A stretch of DNA of 64,000 nt, taken from Burhinus oedicnemus. Its lineage: Eukaryota; Chordata; Aves; Charadriiformes; Burhinidae. Under the pieces are notes generated by a model. The model searched no databases. It worked only from the letters and a program-made list of their open reading frames with translations, and was not told the DNA's origin. The position numbers were made by a program, and so were the translations under genes. This document shows, piece by piece, positions 23,948-36,695 of the stretch. Location: NCBI GenBank assembly GCA_008921705.1, contig VFFE01007486.1, positions 3,913,044-3,977,043 on the forward strand, written 5' to 3'. Numbering within the stretch: position 1 is the first letter of the stretch; each line of letters opens with the position of its first letter.

Positions 23948-26708
23948 GCTATAAAGTAAATATTTTCACAAATTCAGACGCTAGAGTCTTCTAAAAATGC
24001 AGTTTTCCCTAGCATTAGAAGAGACCTTACCAAAAAGTAAAGTTACTGAAAAAGAAATTAATCCTGCGTTGCTCAAATCAGGACATGCTGCTTCTACAAA
24101 GTGTGCCTCTAAGTACTACCATGCTATCAAAACAATCAGCATCTGGCTAAGTTTGTTTCTAGTGATGTCTAAGGAAAATTGATTTCCATTCATTATAAAA
24201 CAATTTGCCCCTTAGCTGGGGGCAGTTTTCATCAACTCAAAAGTAATGAAATAATGATGGCAGATTAACAGATTATTTCTAATTTATTCACTTTTAGTTT
24301 TCTAAAGAAGCAAGTAGGGGAACTTATAAAATTATCAGGTTCTTTTTAAGATGTTTGAAATGCTTTTTAAGAAGCCCCTGGACTTAGTGATTTGCCCATA
24401 CAATAGGATATTATTGAGAAAGTCAACTTCTATATATTGTTATCATAATAATATAAAAACTTATCTGATCTGCCTCTACATTGGACTTTTTCAAAACATT
24501 TACATGCTTCTTATATCCATTTGACTTAATATTTCAGGTGAAAAGTAAGACAATTCTAGCATGTTTCCCTTTCCTTTTTAACTCTGAAACAAACATAAGA
24601 AAATGTATCATATTTAAAATTACGTCTGTTTAAACAGTATTATTTTTTTCATTGAATCTTGGAGAAACTTTGGCAAGATTCTCCAGTGTAGATATAAGAG
24701 CAATGGTCCATATCCTACCCGCTACAACTTTGCATGTTGGAGAACCTCCATATAGAAAAAAACTAGTTGGATGTACTTGTATAATGCCTTTTGTCTGGAT
24801 CCTTGGGTAGACCCCTGTGAGTTCACATGTAACAGGATGAAACAGAAGGCAGATTTTATGGGCCAGGTTGAAGCATTCAGAGCTAGGAGATGAGTCACAG
24901 AGTAACATTATTCCTTAAGAAAATTCAAGATTAACTTATTCTGACACTGCTTTCCTGCAGATCTCCCTCACAAAAGGCCAAAGTCATGGACAAAGAAGAG
25001 ACTATAGCTAACTCAGGTGGCACTTCAAATTTAAGTCACTGCTGTTGGGCAGAGATCCTATACTGGCTTCCCTCATGTTCCCTCAAATATGCCAGACTTA
25101 GAGATGGACTCCATGGTCTTTCTATAGCACATCCAGCAAAATTTCATGAAGTCATCTTAATGGAAGTGTGTCAAGTTGTTCCCCTTCAGGTAGTTCTGCA
25201 TGAAAAGACAAACTAGGAGTTATTATCTCTGTTGCTAAATGCAAACACTTATTAAATGTGCATATTGTTCCTACAGCCAAACTTCACTGACTATAGAGAA
25301 GTCATGAGCAAAATGTGTGGGTTTTTTCACCATTCTTATTTCTAGGAGTCAAATACAAAACAGGTAGGGCAACTTTGCTGATGTGTAGTGACAATTGGCT
25401 TTGAAAATAATTTTGGTTGAATTTTGGTCCATTATCTCAGTCTTTTTCTGCTTTGTCATCTTGAAGAAGTAGCTGGAGAAAAATTTGGCATTTGGAAATA
25501 ATCTTCCCCTCATAAAATGGATTGAATGAGACTATAATGTCTGTTAAAATAAAAAACCAGGATATCTGTAGGTCCACTGGACTGATACACCTAGGAGCAA
25601 CGTCATGTCACCTCTCTGCCTACTAACTCCTTTATTCATCATCTATCCTCTCAGGCTTACAAGAAGCACCTTTAAGATCAGAGAATTTAAGAATAAATGG
25701 TCTCTGATCTCATCGTTCTGATATTTTCATGATCACAGAACTAAACTTGAAACAACTAGGTCATTAATGCAATGTTTTTTAACTGTACCACCATGCAGAT
25801 CACTTAAAATTTAAAAAAAAAAAAAGAAAAAGTATTTGTCTTTTTTACATATAGCAGTTTTTAAAGAGAGTTCTTGAAAGTAGCTTTGAGGAAAAATCAT
25901 TACATTTTGTCGATAAAATTTAGGATTCAGTAAGTCAAGCAGAAGCAGTGATTTTCAAGCAGTTCTACATTAACGACCAAGGAAGATCTCTGCCAAGAAC
26001 TTAATGATGAATCTTTTGGAATGAAAATGCAAAATGGAATGAGATAAAGAGAAAGTCAAAGAGAGCTTGTGTGAGACCTTATCAGGCAAGACTTTTCATT
26101 ACTCTCTTCTTGTGTAATCTTTTCTTTGGGTGCATGTGGGTTGTAGAAGTTAATGATTTAAGAACAGCAGAATCCCATGATGAAATCTTGCCCATAGTAT
26201 TTCAATATAGTTTGAAAGATTAAGAACATGTGATTCATGGACTATGTGTTGAAAAGTAGATTGCTTAGTATATATTTCCTGATACATTCTATAAGAATTT
26301 GTAGATAATCGCAGGACTCCATTGGCTCTATGGGAAAGATGAAACTGCATGTTATTTTTACCATTAGTCTTTGACTTGATCATCACTAATGAAAAGAAAA
26401 AAAAAATTATGGTGTCTTACAAGCTTGTAAAACTTCCCAAATACACACTTCTTCTGCAATGGACAACTTGAGAATTGTTAAATAAGAAAACCTGGCCTGG
26501 ACCATTAATAAACACCACCTGTTAAATGGCCATATAAGATTTTTACATTCAAAAAGAATCCACAGAAAGATTGTTTTAGTGTTAAATACTATGGATAGAT
26601 TTTTTTAACCAAATAATGTTCTCCCACTTTTTACAATTAAATGTTGTGACTGATTGAAGTGTGTGCATTTTCATACATAGAGCCAGACAGTACAGGTTTT
26701 TAGCAGTG
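23948..26708. other. intergenic, downstream of SOSTDC1
   Basis: A/T-rich sequence between the LTR and the presumed 3' end of SOSTDC1. I see no gene. Short A runs occur near 25810-25830 and 26396-26406. Confidence 0.55.
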
Positions 26709-26714
26709 TTTATT
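26709..26714 (-). terminator. possible SOSTDC1 polyadenylation signal
   Basis: The first AATAAA I find on the minus strand after the SOSTDC1 stop, about 890 nt downstream of it. A variant ATTAAA lies closer (27107-27102, about 495 nt after the stop). Neither has a strong downstream GU-rich element that I can point to, so the transcript end is a guess. Confidence 0.35.
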
Positions 26715-27600
26715 TTTGTAAAAAAAAAAAAAGAAACTGATGAATTGGATAGGAAATCATCATATCTGTCTTTTGATTGCACACTTTTAAACAAAAATAA
26801 TACAGAATGGAGAATGAAAAAACCAATTATTTTGTTGCTACTTCAAAATAGCACCTACGTCTATGAATGTTCAAAATGAAAATATATATACCAAGAATGC
26901 TAAAATGTCTATTTTACATTATCTACAAAATGCATGTTCTAATCCAGCCACAAATCATAGGAAAATACTTTGATACATGAGAAAAGCTATAAACATAAGA
27001 ACATTTTGGAGGGAAATAACACACATAAAAGCTCATTAAATAATTACAACAACAAATAAATAGTTTGTTCAGCTTTACTTTTTGATTGCTGCCATGCATA
27101 TTTTAATTTTTGGTATACTGAGATAAGAGAAAGGTCAGCATGCAAGGCATTTTTTTTGGAATGAATCTGAAAGCAGATACTAGGTGTTGTATTTTTAAGC
27201 TGTTATTAGAAGTTCATAAAACATGATATAGAAGGCAATAGACATAACTGTTCTCATGAAAACACACAACAAAGCATCTTTTTACAAAATAGACTTCAGT
27301 GAATATTCATGGCAAATTTTCTTTGCCTCCATGGCTGGAGAAAATGTAAAAGTTTTTAGTATGGGTTTGGAAGGCTTGTGTTATTCCCCATCTTGAGCAT
27401 TTGGAAAATCACCCAAAAGGTCCATATGCTGAGAATGCCCCTTTTGATTTTGGTCAAAGCAATAAGCATGTAGTGTCAACTGAGAACACAGCAATGGCAG
27501 ACTTGTCTTTAAGCAGTCAGAACAGTAAAGCAAATGGTTACAGGTGAGTTCAATTTTGGCAGGAGGAGCGGGAGATGAGAGAGGAGAGAATGTCTGACTT
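26715..27600 (-). other. SOSTDC1: presumed SOSTDC1 3' UTR
   Basis: Sequence between the SOSTDC1 stop codon (27603-27601) and the distal candidate polyadenylation signal. It is A/T-rich with no competing coding frame. The extent depends on which signal is used. Confidence 0.45.
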
Positions 27601-28016
27601 CTAACTTGTACTATGTTTGCTGGATTTACTGGCTCTTTTCCTCTCTTTGTGATGCTGGATAGGTTTTGCTTGGGAGGTTCCCTCAAAGTTGTGGCTGGAC
27701 TCATTGTGCTGCCTGGTGTATCGCTTGCACTTGCAGGCCGTGACCACAGTTATTTTGTAGGTTCTTATACTTCCATCCTGGCACTGAAGCTGGATCCTCT
27801 GGGTGCGAGTTTTGTCATTGACACATCTCCACTCTTGCGAGCTCCGCCTGCTCCAGTACTTGGTTCCATAACCTCCTCCAATCCAGTTGGGGAGCAGTGG
27901 CAAAGGGAGGCATTCACCAGCACACACCAGCTCCTTCAGTGGGTTGATGCTGGTGCACTGGCCATCTGAAATGTACTTGGTGGATCTCAGTTCCCGACAG
28001 CCAACTTGAACACGAT
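27601..28016 (-). CDS. SOSTDC1: SOSTDC1 exon 2, cystine-knot domain
   Basis: Second and last coding exon of SOSTDC1 (also called wise, ectodin or USAG-1), a secreted BMP antagonist and Wnt/LRP modulator. It encodes residues 70-206 plus two bases of codon 69. The C-terminal cystine-knot domain has eight cysteines (75, 89, 100, 104, 133, 147, 163, 165) and family blocks VQVGCRELRSTKYISDGQC, LKELVCAGECLPLP, NWIGGGYGTKYWSRR and CKCKRY. An N-glycosylation sequon NES is at 173-175, and a basic tail (KERKRASKSSK, 192-202) could bind heparan sulfate. The acceptor is attctgcag at 28025-28017 and the stop TAG is 27603-27601. Joined to exon 1 the protein is exactly 206 residues, the length I recall for mammalian orthologues, with near-identity to them. 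No damage is seen. Confidence 0.98.
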
Positions 28017-30256
28017 CTGCAGAATGCACAGAATAATAAACACTGAGATTCAGAATGGAGAGATTTCCTTAACCAGTCATTTTCACATTAACAAGCTATG
28101 TTTTGCAGAAGTTAAAGTAGGCTGTAATCTTTACAGGACATCTCTTTACTGTTGTGTCCCCCAACACAAGGGCCTCAAGCGCTGATGGTATCTCTGGGTA
28201 TTACCATAGCATAAAGAAATCATAATGATATGCACTTCAGCAGTTGTGGTAGAAGAGGCAATTTTATCCTCTATCCTTCTTCTCAGGGACATACCTTTTA
28301 GAAGAGAAAAAATGCCCCAAGGGAAGAAATGTTTCCTGCTTCTTCTCAGTCTAGGGAATCTGCTCTGTGATGTTTACAACAATTATGTTGGATCATTAGC
28401 AAGGGGGAAAATAGTGCTTTGGAAACTGTTTCTATGCTTTTAAATGAATTTCAAATAGTTTCTTCTCATTCCACAGTTACAGTGGACTGAGTCTCCCACG
28501 AGTGCTGCTGCTCTGAACACAGATACTGCAGAAGTGGTAACAGCTGAAGTTACCAGTGAATGGTGTTCTGCGTGCAAAGTATGGATGATTAGCAGTAACA
28601 ATTTTAGAGTGAGGGTTTTTTTTTTTCCTTAGGGTAACACCATCTTTGTATCTGTAGTAGTCTTTATATTATATGTAACATAGAGGATCCTGCAAATTCT
28701 CTCAGGCAACTGACACAGAATCAACATGCAGAGCTTCTCATACAGGCATGTTTGTACCCGTCTGTATGTGCAGCTCTGCACCCTGCAATAAACACAACTG
28801 TTTATTTCAGTAATTACACTTTGAAATAAACGCCCACAGTGCGCTTAATTTTAATAAGGAATCTTTACTGGCTATGCTCTCCCTCTTTCTGAAGGACAAT
28901 TACGGCGCAGATTCTACACACAATGCAATTAACTAACGCCTTTAAAATAGAAGTAATTACTAGAAACATTTTAGAGTGAATCATAAAAGGCTTTGAAGGT
29001 ACATCTACATATCACAGCTACAGGCTGCTTTTGTTTCTACTGGGATTTTTGGAAGCAAGTTCTGAACAGAGACACGGAGTTAAGATTACTTCACCCTGTC
29101 CCCTGTGTCTCAGGATGGGCAGTCAGAGGGACTGTAAATCCGCGGGCTGATCGGAGGGACTGTTTACCGTACTGTTCTCCTGCCTGCCTTGCAGAAAAGA
29201 TTCAAGCTTGCCTTCTTGCAGCTGCACTCAGGAATGTACCTGGAAGCAGCTGGTCACAGATTTGAGCTTGTCTTTCCTTCTATTTTTATGTCTTTCCTGG
29301 CTCAGCTTTTCTCCAGTGACAGCTCATTGATGATGAATACCTACTGGGCTGCTCCCGTAATCTCATAATGATGAGATGTTTCCTGTGCATCTAACCTCTT
29401 AGCATTCATAGAAGCTGACACACCTGGCTTAGCTGAAAGGTATCGGTGTCACTTTTTGCCTTTACTTTCCAGGGATGACGCTATTTTTATCGAATCCTTG
29501 TGGGTGGGTTGGTGTGTGTATGTGTGTGTCTCTCCGTTTGGATTTCTTTCATTTTAAGGAGACAGGCAGGGGAGGGAACAGATAAAGTCAGCAAAAGGTT
29601 TCCAGATCCCCGTGTATCTGACATATATACGTAAAACTCAGCAGGAAAAGACAAGATACAAAAGGGCAAGTTAGAGCAGAGATCATAGGTAAATTATGAG
29701 CTGATTTGTTTACTTTTGCTGGAGGTGTTAAGCAGGTAAGTGCTACAGCAGGAAGTAAAACTAAACAGTGGAAACAAAATTCAGAGTTTTTTATTGCATT
29801 TGAAAAATCGCCCAAACACCTCCCCTGCCCACAGTGGGAGAGTGAGTTAAGAAAACGAGCGCTTTGCAAATGCCTCTCACTCCTTTTCCTTTATCTCGCT
29901 TCCCTGCCGGATAACCCATAAAACCCGGCGTGCCTGGATGAACCTCCCTCAGGAAGTAACCTGCCTGAGAGAGCCGGTCCTACAGGACTCGCACGGGGGT
30001 GGGAGGCTTGCTCGGGGGCCGCCCGGCGGGGCAGATCCCAGCCAGGAACCAGCAGCATCTTCCCTTGCCCCGGCTTCCCCGAGCCGCTGGTTCCCTACAG
30101 CGCCGCATCGGGGGGGCAAAGCGCGCTGCAGCGGGGCGCCGCGGCTGCGGCCGGGGCCGCGGGGGGCTCCGCTCCCGGGGCCGGGCCGGGAGAGGCCGCC
30201 GCCGGAGGGCCACGGGCTGCAGAAGGCGGTGGAAGTGCCGCCGGTAGGATACTCAC
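28017..30256 (-). other. SOSTDC1: SOSTDC1 intron (2240 bp)
   Basis: The single coding-region intron of SOSTDC1, gtgagt at 30256-30251 to ctgcag ending 28017, splitting codon 69 after its first base (A|AT, Asn). The first 270 bases downstream of the donor are extremely GC-rich; the rest is ordinary. No other exon is evident. Confidence 0.9.
29985..30245. promoter_or_regulatory. GC-rich CpG block at start of SOSTDC1 intron
   Basis: About 260 bp of CpG-dense sequence with runs such as ggccggggccgcgggggg, starting directly inside the donor of exon 1. It is likely a 3'-shifted promoter CpG island of SOSTDC1. The G runs on the plus strand could form G-quadruplexes. It may hold downstream promoter or enhancer sites; no specific factor site is claimed. 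Confidence 0.5.
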
Positions 30257-30461
30257 TGTTACGGTCGGATCCAGTGCTGGTGTAGTGCCTGCCTCCATTC
30301 CTGGCTTGATTCAACGTGCTATTGCTGCTTGGGCTCGCTGCAGCAGGCTTAACAACGTGTGAATAAAGTATCTCTGTGGCATCATTCTTGAAAGCCAAGT
30401 AGCTTTTCGTGAAGATGCAAGCTAGGAGAAAGCCATAGAAGTGAATGGCAGGAAGAAGCAT
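30257..30461 (-). CDS. SOSTDC1: SOSTDC1 exon 1, signal peptide and N-terminal region
   Basis: First coding exon: 205 nt for residues 1-68 plus the first base of codon 69. It begins MLLPAIHFYGFLLACIFTKS, a typical hydrophobic secretion signal with cleavage expected around residue 23 (before FKNDATE). The unstructured N-terminal arm follows, with ILYSHVVKP (31-39), a glycosylation sequon NST (47-49) and LNQARNGGRHY (50-60). The start at 30461-30459 has A at -3 and lies about 90 bp downstream of a TATA box. The donor is aaca|gtgagt at 30257/30256, matching the acceptor phase of exon 2 (A|AT). The frame happens to stay open through the donor into the intron until 29949. Product: secreted extracellular BMP/Wnt regulator. 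Confidence 0.98.
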
Positions 30462-30550
30462 GGTTGGTTCAGTCTCTGTCTGACAGAGCTGGATGAAATC
30501 TTTTTCTTCTGCTTCTTCTGGGTAACTCTGAAATTGCTGTTGAAGGTTTC

Positions 30551-30559
30551 CTTTATATA
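30551..30559 (-). promoter_or_regulatory. SOSTDC1: TATA box of SOSTDC1
   Basis: Minus-strand TATATAAAG (in gaatatataaaggaaacc), about 90 bp upstream of the ATG. A start site about 30 bp downstream (near 30525-30530) would give a 5' leader of roughly 65 nt. This is a good consensus TATA element on the correct strand. Confidence 0.75.
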
Positions 30560-33344
30560 TTCAGAGAGGCTTGGCATTCATTCAGGTGTAAAGTTGTGGA
30601 TAGCTTCAGAATGAAAACCCACAAAAGGGGTGGGATCCTTACACGAGCCTGTGAAGACCTTTTACCAATAGGAGAGAAGACTGCAGTAAAGGAGGAGTTA
30701 GATACACTAATTGCAGGATTCCTCTTTGGGGCTTTGGAGGGTATCAGAAAATTCTTAGGCACCACACAGCAGCATTCGGGCTGAGACCTAGAGGCTGCCG
30801 GTTCTGCCCTGCCATTTCGTGTGCCCCTGCATGGCTGGCATTTTTGTGTGATGCGACTAACACAGTGTCAGAATGAGTCTCTCTTGCCCCTGTCCCCTCT
30901 TTTCAAATGTGACTTTCGGAAAACTTGCCAGCTCTGTAAGGATGCAAAAGTTTATAGAACTTACAGAAGACTGGTAGTTACACAAATACTGTCTGCTATA
31001 TACCAAGATCACTTAAAAAAAAATTGTGAATAATTTAAAGCTGCCTCTAGATGCTTTAAATATGCAGCTTTGATCAACAAGGAGCACTGCTAGAGAAACT
31101 ACTTGTTTTAAGGGAATATTCTCTCCCTGGTGTGCAGAGTTACAAGTATGTATTTCTGTATCACCACACATAAAAAGCATCTCCTCTAGGCTCCTTAGTA
31201 CAAACATATCCATATTCATAGCCTCTCACTATGCTCATTCACCAAACTAGTCTTTTTTACTTTTGTACATTGCCTAGAGCATTCTTATATTTTTAGGGTA
31301 TTATTTCATGTGATAAAGGAAACAAAGAGGAAAGAATAATCCTTATTTTAGCATATTATTTTACTGTGTCACACACTTATTTGATTTTATGTAAAATTAC
31401 ATGGCCCAAATCCAAATGTTAGTGTAAATCGCGATGCTGTCAGTAGGCCAATGCTTGTCTGCATCATGGTGAATGCTCTATAGATTTTCATTGTAAGTAA
31501 AACAACAGTGATCAACACTGAAATCTATAGTGTTCTAATTAAAAGGCAACCTTTTTCTTGGGAAAAAGCATAGCCATGAAGGAGTCCACATTATGTAAAA
31601 GGTTAGAGTCTAATTTCACATTCTTTGTTACTGAGTTGATATCTGTAGAGTCACCCTGGATTTTATTTGCTGTAATGAAACCAGAACTGGAACACAGGTC
31701 AGTTAGCTCCACTGTCAGGGTCAAAATCTCAGTGATTCAGAGAAGACAACTTTGTTTCATCCTAGTCAGAAGTAGGCATTTGTCTGTATCCGCAACACTT
31801 CCCTCTTGCATCACTAAGAAAGTTACCCTGGATTTCAGCAGCAGTTAGGACAGATCCACAGTAAGTGCCGAATGAATAGCCTTTGCTTAAAAGACACAGG
31901 AAAAACAGGAGTGTTGCAAGGTGAAGTGAGTTTTACTGGCAGAGCTGCATGTGGGGAAGTTAAGTTGATTGCCTGCATCTATTATGACTAGCCCAACCCA
32001 GTTCTGGAATAACAAGAATGTTGCAAGGCAGAATGTGATCTTTCAGCAGAGTAATGTATGGAGGAGTGGGATCACTGCTAACCCCTGACAAAGCTCCAAG
32101 TTCCACTCTCATGGAGTGTCTTATTTAACCACAAAAACAAAGATGTGCATTTTAACTTCCCTTTAAAATAAAGTAGAAAGTGAAAGTTTCCTTAACCAAA
32201 TTATCAAAGAAGATATGTACATTACAGACCATTAATATTTGAGCATTTTTTTTCTTCAGCAGCAGCTAACCAAAGGTCTACTTTGCCTGTGTTTGAGTCC
32301 TATTTCATTTTTTCTCATATTCACAGATCATAGAGATCTTCACACATCTCACCTTCCCTGCAGCATAGTCTCTGTGCTGAACTGAGCCAATATAATTAAA
32401 AACATGGAACCCATTTTCCAATTATCCACAGTACCTGTGGATACCAGTCAAGGGACCTCTTCCTAGCAGAAAGATTTTCCAACATTAGATGAGACTTAAG
32501 AAAGTCAGAAGTTTCCCTGAGAGTTGTTTTCTTTGAAATAAGGCACATAATCTCCTCATAGGAAAGATGAATGGGACCTTGGAGTGGCTGTAGGACTGGG
32601 TCTGCAAGGAGCTTGCTAAGCCTCAACCTTTTCAGCTTTCAATGAAAGCTAAAAATCATGCTTTCAAATTCGGGCTATATGAAACTGTTAAGTTTGTCAC
32701 ATATTTCCCTTGGTCTTGTCTCTTCAAGAAGGAAGACCTCAAGACAAGCCTCTTACAGCCTTCATGGCCCTGAATTTGTCATAGGAAAGATAATACAGAT
32801 TACCTCATTTTTCTGTGCATTAGACACAGAGTAGACATTATTTTAATTTCATTTGTATTTTCCACTTGTTACAAATATTGTATGAAAATTTCATTGTTTC
32901 AGTTTCTTGGTCAGTACTGTCAGTCTCCCTGCTTTGAAAGATAAGCAGGATTCTGAGGAATTTGTCAGCTAATTTAATTTATACTTTCTTTTGTCAAACC
33001 TAGAGCTTGCTGTCTTTCACTTTTTCTGAGTCTTCCTGAGAGAGAGGTTAGAAGTCGCATGAGGGGAAGGGGTGCTGGTCAGTCAGATTTGATTATTCTT
33101 CCTGAGCAAACCTCACAACAAAAGGTGTTTCTTAATGCTTAGCTCAGAATGGATTCCTAGACATAAAATACTTTTTGCTGTTGTTAGTTAGATGATTATG
33201 ATAAGTTCTCAAAGGTGAAGGCTATAAGCTGCCTTTGTAGCCTCCAAAATAGACTTATTCTAGTCAGATTCGATGGCTTGTGTAGAACATTGCTCTGTGC
33301 TTAATGTGTAATATTGGCCATAAGGAATATATTATACAAGGTCT

Positions 33345-33640
33345 TTGAAGTCTATACTGGCTTCCTTTTTGCCTCTAGGCATAACTCAGGATGTTCTTAT
33401 TGATCTATAAAACCCTATATGCTTTGAGTCCTAGGCAATAAATTCTCTCTCCTTTATCTTCCATTATGACTCTTGAGATCAGCCAGGGCATACTGACTAT
33501 ACCTGAGTGTCTGGAGAGGTTAAATGCTCCATGTGAAGGGCCAGGAGACGGGGTTTCACTGCTCCTAAGGATCCACGAGAGCTCCGTTCTGCTGCTTGGC
33601 ACGGTGTAAAGGCCATTATTTAGTCAGATCCTTGAAAGGT
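33345..33640 (+). mobile_element. degraded LINE (L2/CR1-clade-like) RT C-terminus
   Basis: The plus-strand translation reads YWLPF, then (after stops) LRMFLLIYKTLYALSP, then an ILSPL...LEISQG block. This follows the order HWLP - VYKALNGLAP - DLL...LRSS that is typical of the reverse transcriptase C-terminus of L2-like and related LINEs. Several stops and probable small indels mean it is an old, dead copy. It could also be chance similarity of short motifs. Confidence 0.4.
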
Positions 33641-35264
33641 GGCCATGGGGAAGGCGCAGGGAAGAAATCCGTTAACCAGATTAATTTAAATCTTTGTACA
33701 TGTACCCAGGGATAAAGTGCTACATTTAACTACAGGCTTTTTTCAACCTAACTGCTTCTTGTATCTTAACAGGCTTGCTTCTGAATGAACCTAAACACAG
33801 TGCTAAAGCCATCCATCACTCTTCAGAGACAATGGTAACCAGAGTTACCCACACCTTAAATCTTGCTTTCTCCATTTTCTGTAATGAAAAAAACCCACAA
33901 TTCTCTCAACGGATGCAGAATAATACAAGGCATATGTTCTGTAAAGATCCCCAAAGAGAATTCCCTTCTTCATGGTCATTTATAAGTCTGTCAGGATCCC
34001 ATCTTCCATGTTTCTTAGTCACTATAATGATGTCAAAAAGGCAGAGTTTTGTGCGGAGTGCACACACCTGTCTAGCAGCACAAAACAGCCACAGGGAATA
34101 GAAGGGTATGCACTGACAAATACAAATGACTGCCAGAGAGACTTGTCTTTGCAACCCACATCATCACTGAACATACACATAATAAGAAGGAATTCCCAAT
34201 TTTTCATAAAACTTGGGTCTGCCCAGTTTCAATAATGACAGAATTAGAAGGAAGGCTGCACGGAAAGAAAGGTTCAAAATTCATTTTTATATTTTTATTT
34301 TTAGTCCCAAAGAGAAGACCATTAGGCCATTGCAATTCTGACTTGTTTCCAAAGGCCGATACTTTGAGAATAAGTACAGGCTCAGATAAATGACTGCAAA
34401 AAAGAAACTGACATTTATTACTTTGCACCTTAAAACAGATCTGACTGTCAGGCTATTTTCTGTTAAGCAATAAGCATATTAGTAATGTACTTCAAAGCAG
34501 CATAAAATGTGATTTGGAGCATGATAAGAGAACTTGTCTGAAAGTGAGGTAAAATTGTAATAAATGCAACTGTTGAGAACTTGTAAGCTGTTGTGCAACA
34601 AGTCAGCATAGTTTTAAAGCTCATACAGAAAACATGTTGGAGAACCATGATACCCCCCCGCAAATTCTCAAATGAAAGATTTTTTGAATACTGAGGTTTT
34701 TCTATACAAAGTGGTACTTTTTAATTTTCTCAGCAAATGACATCTGAGACATTCAATGGAAAACATAACATATATTCTTATTAATGAGAATTACTAATTA
34801 GTTCTGATATATGTCTTCTTCATGTCCTTAAGATTTCGTATTACAATTTTATTTTTTTCTACTTGATGTTATACATAATGTAGACGGAATAATTTAGGTC
34901 AGGCTGTGGCTTCAAAGGAGGCAGTTTATCACTTTTCTCAAAAAAGACATTAAATACAGTCTGAAGAGGGGGAAATATTTCAGTTTATTTTGAAATTCTA
35001 GGAAAATTTACAGTAGAGTGAAGAACACTGCAGTAATCATAATTGCCATCTCTTCTTGAGCATTTGCAGTAAGATTTTAAGACTAGATTGAAGACAATGT
35101 GGCTTATTATTAGTGAAAATATATTTTATTATTTTCTGCATACGTTGAAGAAGAAAAACAAAACAGGGTCTTACAAATAAAAAAAAAATAGTAACAGCTT
35201 GTTTATTTGGGGTAACTTTTTTGGAAAGTCTTAGGTGACACTGAAATGTAACACATATTTTAAA

Positions 35265-35440
35265 GAGATTTAGGGCAATAAAGCAGGATTTCTTTAATAT
35301 ACATTGACACCGAAGTCAACTGGACTTCGGCATCTACATACTTTCTAAAATGTTGCCCTAAGGAGTGAAAGTCCTATTGATTTTCAGTGAGCCAGTTGCT
35401 TAAATGCTTTTGAAAATTTTACCCTCAGGTTAAAATACTG
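35265..35440. repeat. ancient palindrome-rich dispersed repeat (probable)
   Basis: Contains CCGAAGTC (35310-35317) and its complement GACTTCGG (35323-35330), followed by words such as aagtcctattgattttcagtg and gcttttgaaaattttaccc. This pattern (cattgattttcaatggg with a tgaaaat..ggccc end) is that of an old MITE- or SINE-like family common in sauropsid DNA. I cannot name the family. Confidence 0.4.
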
Positions 35441-36695
35441 AAACTCCTACTCAATGTTAAGCAGGCAAAGTCCCATCAACAAGTCCCAGTCGCAAATAAA
35501 ATAGAAACTGAGTAAAGGTTTTGAAGTCTGTCTTGTTTCTTTACATGTAATTAACTGAACTCTTAATATATCACTATGTTTCAGTAAACTGCTTTGTGTC
35601 TCTAATTACGTGGTCTGAAATGATTACAGTGTATTTAAAAAATGCACACTCTACAACAAACCAGCTAAGAAAATCTGGCATAGTTTCAGGATTTCCTAGG
35701 CAAACACTTGCCAAACCTGTTGTTAGATCCAAAGTCGTAATTTAAAAACAAGCCTACAAGGTATCTGGAAGAAGATCCCTCTTTCCTTCCTTCTGCTCCA
35801 TCTCCCACTCCCTTACAAGGAAATCGCTTTACCTTATCAAATCAGAACAGTTACTGACATTTGTCTCCTGGTAAGAAACCTATCCCCGCTATGTTCAGAT
35901 TTTAGATTTGGCTAGTGCATATTCTTGTTAAAGAAAAAAGCTGTCTTCACCAAGAATGTTAGTGTCCAAATTCTTCAATCAGATAAACATGCACAACTCC
36001 CTACTGAAATTAAGGAAGTACCTGAGGGCAAAACCTGGCCCCAAATTAGAAATTTAATAGTTGTAATACTGTATAATCCTTTCCCTGCCAAGAGACAGAA
36101 ACGGCCTATCCTGCACAACAAATTCAGACTTACCATGCACTCAGTATCAGGGTTTCACTTATAACCCATGAACCAGAATGTAATTAAACAAAGTGTATAC
36201 AACTTTTTTAATTAAAATTAATCCATCCAATATTATGGTCCATTTGTGCAGTACTGAAAATCTCTTATTTGCACATGTACTATCTGCTATAATCCAGAAA
36301 ATGTTTCCACATTATCACCCCAAACATAGTTTTAAACACTGGGAACCTTAATTAAAATGGAGATCTGTCTCTCTCTCAAAGGTTCAATAAGAATATCTTT
36401 TCATGTGTTGGTTTTTACTCTCAGCTACTGATATTTCTTTCCTACCTGAGGTTAGTTTCAGTCTCATAGTTCTCTTTTAAGTCCCAAACTCTTTCATGCA
36501 ATCAATGAATGAGCCAGGCTGAATGAATTTAAGACACAGAACCAAGTATCACCTGCCTATGCAGACGCTACAGCCCAGCAATTTTAATTACCTTGAATTA
36601 ACATGTAAAAGAAAATTTAACAGAAAGAGACGATAGATCCCTGCAAATTGAAGCTCTCCTCACTGGAATGCTCTTTTAAAACAATAAAATTACAT

